Shown piece after piece: positions 4,794 to 9,031 of a stretch of 9,031 nucleotides of DNA; position 1 is the first letter of the stretch, and each line of letters starts with the position of its first letter. Where the stretch lies: contig JAUSPK010000081.1 of the NCBI GenBank assembly GCA_030655735.1, forward strand, positions 1-9,031, in the 5' to 3' direction. A program made the translations under genes and the position numbers. Origin of the DNA: Syntrophales bacterium. Lineage in GTDB: Bacteria > Desulfobacterota > Syntrophia > Syntrophales > UBA2210. The notes beneath the pieces were generated by a model. That model was given only the letters and a program-made list of their open reading frames with translations. It was not told the DNA's origin and did not search any database.

Positions 4794-5969
4794 ATGGACC
4801 GAAAAAGAAAACGCCGCATCCATATCATCGTAAGCGTGGCACTCGTCATCGTGGGAATCGTCATCATGGGTGCGCTGGCGGCGAGCAAATCCCGGCTTGA
4901 GAAGGTACAACCCTCCTTCCCTGTTCCCATGGTTCGCGTGATGAAGGTCACAACAGGCCCGCAGGCCATCACGATCAGGGGTGAGGGAACGGTGAACCCG
5001 CTGAGGGAAATCAGCCTCGTCCCGCAGGTCGGCGGCAAGATCCTCCGCATCTCCCCCGCTCTGGCCAATGGCGGCGAGTTTACCAAGGGCCAATCATTGC
5101 TTGCAATAGATCCTGTCGATTATGAACTGGCCGTCACCCTGGCGAAGGCACAGGTGAAGGATGCGGAAAGCAATCTGGAGATTATCAAGCAGGAAGCGCT
5201 GGTTGCACAGGAAGAATGGCGGAGCCACTATTCGGACACCTCTCATACCGTCGAAGAGCCCCCGCCCCTGGTGGCCAAAAAACCGCAGCTGGAGGCGGCC
5301 CGGGCCAGGCTTGACGCCGGCCTGGCTGATCTGGCAAAGGCCCTTTTGAACCGTGAAAGGACTACATTGAAGGCTCCCTTCGATGGCCGCGTCAGCAAAA
5401 AATATGTCGACGCAGGTCAATATGTGACACCGGGGCAGGCCCTGGCAACCCTCTTTTCTACTGAGGCGGCGGAGATCCCCCTGCCGCTCGAGGACAAGAC
5501 CCTCTTCTGGTTTGATGTCCCCGGATTTACACCGGGCGGAGCACCCGGGTCCCCTGTCACCGTTCATGCCGAGATTGCGGGGCGACAGCTGACCTTTTCG
5601 GGGCAGGTGATCCGCGCCGAGGGGAAGGTGGATGAAAAGACCCGAATGATAACAGTCATCGTGAGGGTTGACAAACCGTACGCGACAAAACCGCCCCTTG
5701 CGATCGGCCTCTTCGTAACCGTTGACATCGGGGGACGGGTGCTGCCCGGCGCGGCCGTCATCCCGCGGGCTGCCCTCCGCCAGGGAGACATCGTGTGGAC
5801 CGTTGATGATGCGGGTATCCTCCATTTTCGGACCGTCAAGGTTGCCCGTTATCAGGGGGAAGAGGTCGTTCTAGAATCCGGTCTTGAGGATGGCGATATG
5901 GTGGTCTTTTCAAGCCTCAAGGCCGCCACGGACGGCATGACTGTCCGGACGGCACAGGAGAAGGAGTGA
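4794..5969 (+). CDS. RND efflux periplasmic adaptor (membrane fusion protein, HlyD/MexA-like)
   Basis: This 391-residue protein would bridge the RND pump and the outer-membrane duct in the periplasm. A basic N terminus (MDRKRKRRIH) is followed by one hydrophobic segment (about 11-30) that anchors or exports it. No lipobox cysteine is present, unlike MexA or AcrA, so it is probably a signal-anchored adaptor. The first lipoyl half (about 72-110, PQVGGKILRIS and GEFTKGQSLLAIDPVDY), an alpha-helical hairpin (about 111-192) and the second lipoyl half (KAPFDGRVSKKYVDAGQ, 193-209) are followed by the beta-barrel and the membrane-proximal domain (VIPRAALRQGDIVW, 322-335). ATG 4794 is chosen because AAGGGGAAG (4782-4790) precedes it and the anchor follows at once. 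An in-frame ATG at 4662 would add 44 residues translated from the inserted miniature element and is rejected. The stop TGA is 2 nt from the pump's ATG. Confidence 0.93.
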   Translation: MDRKRKRRIHIIVSVALVIVGIVIMGALAASKSRLEKVQPSFPVPMVRVMKVTTGPQAITIRGEGTVNPLREISLVPQVGGKILRISPALANGGEFTKGQSLLAIDPVDYELAVTLAKAQVKDAESNLEIIKQEALVAQEEWRSHYSDTSHTVEEPPPLVAKKPQLEAARARLDAGLADLAKALLNRERTTLKAPFDGRVSKKYVDAGQYVTPGQALATLFSTEAAEIPLPLEDKTLFWFDVPGFTPGGAPGSPVTVHAEIAGRQLTFSGQVIRAEGKVDEKTRMITVIVRVDKPYATKPPLAIGLFVTVDIGGRVLPGAAVIPRAALRQGDIVWTVDDAGILHFRTVKVARYQGEEVVLESGLEDGDMVVFSSLKAATDGMTVRTAQEKE

Positions 5970-5971
5970 TC

Positions 5972-8900
5972 ATGAAAGGTATGATTGCCTGGTTCGCCGA
6001 AAACCACGTCGCGGCAAATCTGCTCATGATATTCCTGGTCCTGGCCGGGGTCTTCACGCTCTTCTCCATAAAGCTGGAGGTGTTCCCCGAAACCTCTCTC
6101 GACAAGATTTCCATATCCACTGAATACCGGGGGGCTTCGCCCGCCGAGGTGGAAGAGGCCATCAGCCGCCGGATAGAGGAACGGGTGGCCGGCCTGTCCG
6201 GTATCAAGCGCATCGACTCCACGTCAAAAGAGGGGATCAGTATCGTTCTTATCGAGGTCATCAAGGGATGGGACATACAGGAACTCCTCGATGAGGTAAA
6301 GGCCGAGGTCGATCGTATCACCACATTCCCGGAGGAGGCGGAAAAACCCGTTGTTCGGGAGGTGATTCAGCGGGTACAGGTAATCGACGTCGCCGTCTAT
6401 GGTGATGTCCCTGCTGCAACCCTCAAATACCTCGCCGAAAAGACCAAGGACGACATCACGAACCTGCCGGGAGTTACCTCGGCCGAGGTCCTGGGTGCGC
6501 GTACGGAAGAGGTCCATATCGAAATCTCCGAGGAGACATTGCGCCGGTACGGTCTGACCCTGGGCCGGGTAGCAGATGCCGTCAGGCGGGCAAGTCTCGA
6601 TCTTCCGGCGGGAAGCGTCAAGGCGAAAGGCGGCGAGATACTGATCCGTACCAAGGGCCGACGGTACTACGCCGACGAATTCGCCGATATCGCCGTCATT
6701 ACCCATGCCGACGGCAGCAAGGTGACACTCGGCCAGATTGCGACCCTCAGTGACGGCTTTGAAGATGTCGACATCTTCGCGCGTTTCCAGGAAAAACCCG
6801 CGGACATGATCCAGGTCTTTCGCGTGGCCGACCAGAGCGCCCTCGACGTCGCCCGGAAGGTAAAACAGTACGTCGCCGATATCGGGCCCTCTCTCCCGGC
6901 AGGTGTCGGCATCGCCATTTTCGCCGATATGTCGGAAATCCTGCACAGCCGCCTCCAGCTCCTGCTCAGAAACATGGCCATCGGCCTGGTCCTCGTGATT
7001 CTGATACTCGGATCCTTCCTCACCGTCAGGCTCTCATTCTGGGTGACCCTCGGGATCCCCATATCCTTCCTGGCGGGGCTGGCCTCGCTCCCCTTCCTGG
7101 ATGTGACGATCAACATGATCTCCCTCTTTGCCTTCATCATGGTGCTGGGCATCGTGGTTGACGACGCCATTATCATCGGAGAGAACATATTCCGAAAACA
7201 GGAGGAGGGACTCCCCCCCCTGCAGGCGGCAACACAGGGCGCCCTCGAGGTGGGGCACCCGGTCGTCTTCTCCGTTCTCACCACGATGGCGGCCTTCGCG
7301 CCGCTTCTGATAGCAACCGGCATGATGGGAAAAATGATGCGCGGCATACCGATCGTGATCATGGTTGTTCTCCTCGGATCACTGATCGAGTCGCTCTTTA
7401 TCCTGCCATCTCATCTGTCCGGGGGCAGACATGCTGGGCCCCGGCAGGGCCCCGGAGAGCAGAGAGAAAAATGGACGGCGCGCAAACTGCGGGCGTTTAT
7501 CAACGGCCCCTATCTGAGAGCGGTGGATTTCTGCGCGAGGTGGAGATATGCCACGGTGGCACTGGGGGTTGCCCTGCTATTCATAACTTTTGGAATCATC
7601 CGGGGTGGTATCGTCGGATTCACCTTCTTTCCAAAGGTAGAGGGAGACACGCTGGAGTGTACGCTCACCATGCCCGCGGGAACCCCCCTGGAGCGTACGG
7701 GCGAAGTGGTCGGATACCTGGTGGAGACCGTCCGGAAGACCCTCGCGGATGCGGACCGGGAGTTTCCCGGCTCGGACCCCCTTTTCGAGTACAGTTTCTC
7801 CCTGATCGGGGCACAGGTGGACGAGCGAGGAAGTCTGACCGATTCGGGTGGGCACCTCGCCCACATCTGGATACAGATACTGGAAGGGGAAAAACGGAAA
7901 ACAAGCGCGACCAGCCTTGCGGCGCTCTGGCGTCAGAATGCGGGCGCAATTCCGGGGATCGAATCAATCGGCTTCAAGAGCGTCCTGCACAGCGCGGGAA
8001 AATCGATCGAGGTTCATCTGTCACTGGATGAACAGGAATCTCTCCTGGCAGCCGGCGAGGAGCTGCAGGAGGAGCTGAAGAGCTACCCCGGCGTTTACGA
8101 TATCAGCGACAGCTTCCTGCCGGGAAAACAGGAGATGCAGCTCAAGCTGAAACCGACCGCCCGGAGTATGGGGGTGACCCTCGACGATATCGCCACGCAG
8201 GTACGGCACGCCTTCTATGGCGCCGAAGCCCTCCGCATGCAGCGGGGCACAGACGAGGTCAAGGTCATGGTCCGCTACCCCGACCGGGAACGAAGGTCTA
8301 CCGGACAGGTCGAATCGATGCGCATCCGTACCGCCGAAGGATCGGAGGTCCCCCTCAGTGTGCTGGCCGATGTCACGATGGAACAGGGGTACGTTTCTAT
8401 CGAACACGCCCAGAGACGACGCGTCATCAAGGTCTATGCCGACGTGGATGAAACAATCACCAACGCCAATGAGGTACGGCAGACCCTCGAAAAAGGATTC
8501 CTCACGGATCTCACCTACCGGTACCCCGGCCTGCGGTATTCCATGGAGGGTGAAGGGAAGGAACAGAAGGAATCCCTGAGCGATGTCAAGACCGGCTTTC
8601 TGTTTGCCCTTTTCTGTATCTACGCACTCCTGGCTGTACCATTCAGATCGTTCACGCAACCGTTTGTTGTTATGATGGCCATCCCGTTCGGCATCGTCGG
8701 CGCGGTCGTGGGACACCTCATCATGGGGCTCGACATCACCTTCATCAGCCTCTTCGGGCTCGTGGGGTTGGCGGGCGTCGTCGTCAACGACTCCCTTGTT
8801 CTTATTCATGCGACGAACCGGCTCCGCCGGGAGGGCGCCAATGCGCACGACGCAGTCACACAGGCGGGAGTCCTGCGATTCCGGGCCATTATCCTCACAT

Positions 8901-9031
8901 CACTCACCACCTTCGCGGGGTTGACCCCCATCATCCTGGAGAGGAGTCTTCAGGCAAAATTCCTTATCCCCATGGCGGTCAGTCTCGGTTACGGGGTGCT
9001 CTTCGCGACATTCATCACGCTGCTCCTCATC
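5972..9031 (+). CDS. RND-family inner-membrane efflux pump (AcrB/HAE-type), 3' end outside window
   Basis: This proton-driven exporter takes substrate from the periplasm or inner membrane and passes it to the adaptor and outer-membrane duct. The frame is open without a stop from ATG 5972 to the window end, 1020 codons; the family has about 1030-1050, so only a short tail is missing. AAGGAG (5961-5966) precedes the ATG by 5 nt. The layout is TM1 (about 13-31), first porter domain with FPETSLDKISISTEYRGASP, TM2-TM6 (about 336-490), a cytoplasmic linker rich in Gly, Arg and Gln (about 482-500), TM7 (about 527-545), second porter domain, and TM8 onward from about 874. The TM4 aspartate pair of the proton relay is present (GIVVDDAIIIGEN, Asp397-Asp398). 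In TM10 the usual lysine is replaced: VVVNDSLVLI has Asn939-Asp940. Arg969 and Thr976 in TM11 match the conserved Arg and Thr of AcrB. Substrate cannot be predicted: drugs, solvents, lipids or metabolites all remain possible. Confidence 0.95.
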   Translation, partial: MKGMIAWFAENHVAANLLMIFLVLAGVFTLFSIKLEVFPETSLDKISISTEYRGASPAEVEEAISRRIEERVAGLSGIKRIDSTSKEGISIVLIEVIKGWDIQELLDEVKAEVDRITTFPEEAEKPVVREVIQRVQVIDVAVYGDVPAATLKYLAEKTKDDITNLPGVTSAEVLGARTEEVHIEISEETLRRYGLTLGRVADAVRRASLDLPAGSVKAKGGEILIRTKGRRYYADEFADIAVITHADGSKVTLGQIATLSDGFEDVDIFARFQEKPADMIQVFRVADQSALDVARKVKQYVADIGPSLPAGVGIAIFADMSEILHSRLQLLLRNMAIGLVLVILILGSFLTVRLSFWVTLGIPISFLAGLASLPFLDVTINMISLFAFIMVLGIVVDDAIIIGENIFRKQEEGLPPLQAATQGALEVGHPVVFSVLTTMAAFAPLLIATGMMGKMMRGIPIVIMVVLLGSLIESLFILPSHLSGGRHAGPRQGPGEQREKWTARKLRAFINGPYLRAVDFCARWRYATVALGVALLFITFGIIRGGIVGFTFFPKVEGDTLECTLTMPAGTPLERTGEVVGYLVETVRKTLADADREFPGSDPLFEYSFSLIGAQVDERGSLTDSGGHLAHIWIQILEGEKRKTSATSLAALWRQNAGAIPGIESIGFKSVLHSAGKSIEVHLSLDEQESLLAAGEELQEELKSYPGVYDISDSFLPGKQEMQLKLKPTARSMGVTLDDIATQVRHAFYGAEALRMQRGTDEVKVMVRYPDRERRSTGQVESMRIRTAEGSEVPLSVLADVTMEQGYVSIEHAQRRRVIKVYADVDETITNANEVRQTLEKGFLTDLTYRYPGLRYSMEGEGKEQKESLSDVKTGFLFALFCIYALLAVPFRSFTQPFVVMMAIPFGIVGAVVGHLIMGLDITFISLFGLVGLAGVVVNDSLVLIHATNRLRREGANAHDAVTQAGVLRFRAIILTSLTTFAGLTPIILERSLQAKFLIPMAVSLGYGVLFATFITLLLI

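Noticed and set aside
5094..5825. 243-codon open frame on the - strand opposite the adaptor
   Set aside because: No plausible domain or ribosome binding site, and fully covered by the adaptor gene.
6224..7362. Overlapping - strand open frames opposite the RND pump
   Set aside because: Shadows of the pump's codon usage; the + strand frame is continuous and carries all RND motifs.
7471..8031. 186-codon + strand frame starting MDGAQTAG inside the pump gene
   Set aside because: It is out of frame with the pump. I translated the pump frame through this stretch and it is uninterrupted, so this is not a frameshift or a separate gene.
8021..8848. 275-codon open frame on the - strand opposite the pump's 3' part
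   Set aside because: Translation lacks any recognisable family features and lies opposite conserved RND segments.
1..9031. tRNA, rRNA, CRISPR arrays, toxin-antitoxin pairs, phage genes
   Set aside because: Looked for and not seen; nearly all of the window is accounted for by six + strand genes and short spacers.

Overview
The window reads as an ordinary piece of a moderately GC-rich Gram-negative chromosome, most likely from an anaerobic deltaproteobacterium (Desulfobacterota, for example a Syntrophales- or Syntrophobacter-like lineage). This placement is an inference. It rests on a short-chain acyl-CoA synthetase next to an ADP-forming acyl-CoA synthetase beta subunit, on a tripartite envelope efflux system (so two membranes), and on a GTAAAAAGTC-type small repeat that I associate from memory with such genomes. 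All genes lie on the + strand.

Left part (1-2290), acyl-CoA/carboxylate metabolism. The 3' three-quarters or so of an AMP-forming short-chain acyl-CoA synthetase of the propionyl-CoA synthetase (PrpE/ACSS3) type is followed after 65 nt by a stand-alone ATP-grasp beta subunit of the ADP-forming acetyl-CoA synthetase family. Both interconvert a short carboxylate and its CoA thioester, one through AMP/PPi and the other through ADP/Pi. The gap holds two small tandem hairpins and a strong ribosome binding site. A GC-rich hairpin with a weak T tail ends this block.

Middle and right part (about 2410-9031), a self-regulated RND efflux operon. A TTGATA-N17-TACAAA promoter is overlapped by a 25-bp imperfect palindrome, the likely operator of the CecR-like TetR regulator encoded just downstream. 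The regulator's stop overlaps the GTG start of a NodT-type outer-membrane factor lipoprotein. A membrane-anchored periplasmic adaptor follows, then an RND inner-membrane pump that is open to the window end (1020 codons seen, probably only a few tens missing). Together they would form inner-membrane pump, adaptor and outer-membrane duct, repressed by the TetR protein until a ligand binds it.

The most notable feature is a roughly 155-bp miniature inverted-repeat element (4606-4760) inside the operon, at the stop codon of the outer-membrane factor gene. It has matching terminal inverted repeats, a flanking direct repeat that looks like a target-site duplication, and two strong hairpins with G-quadruplex-type tracts on opposite strands. 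Removing it would leave a 29-nt gap between the two genes, so it looks like a fairly recent insertion that the operon tolerates. I found no convincing sign of an entirely new system. The items worth a second look are this element, the operator architecture, the pairing of AMP- and ADP-forming enzymes, and the changed proton-relay residue in the RND pump.
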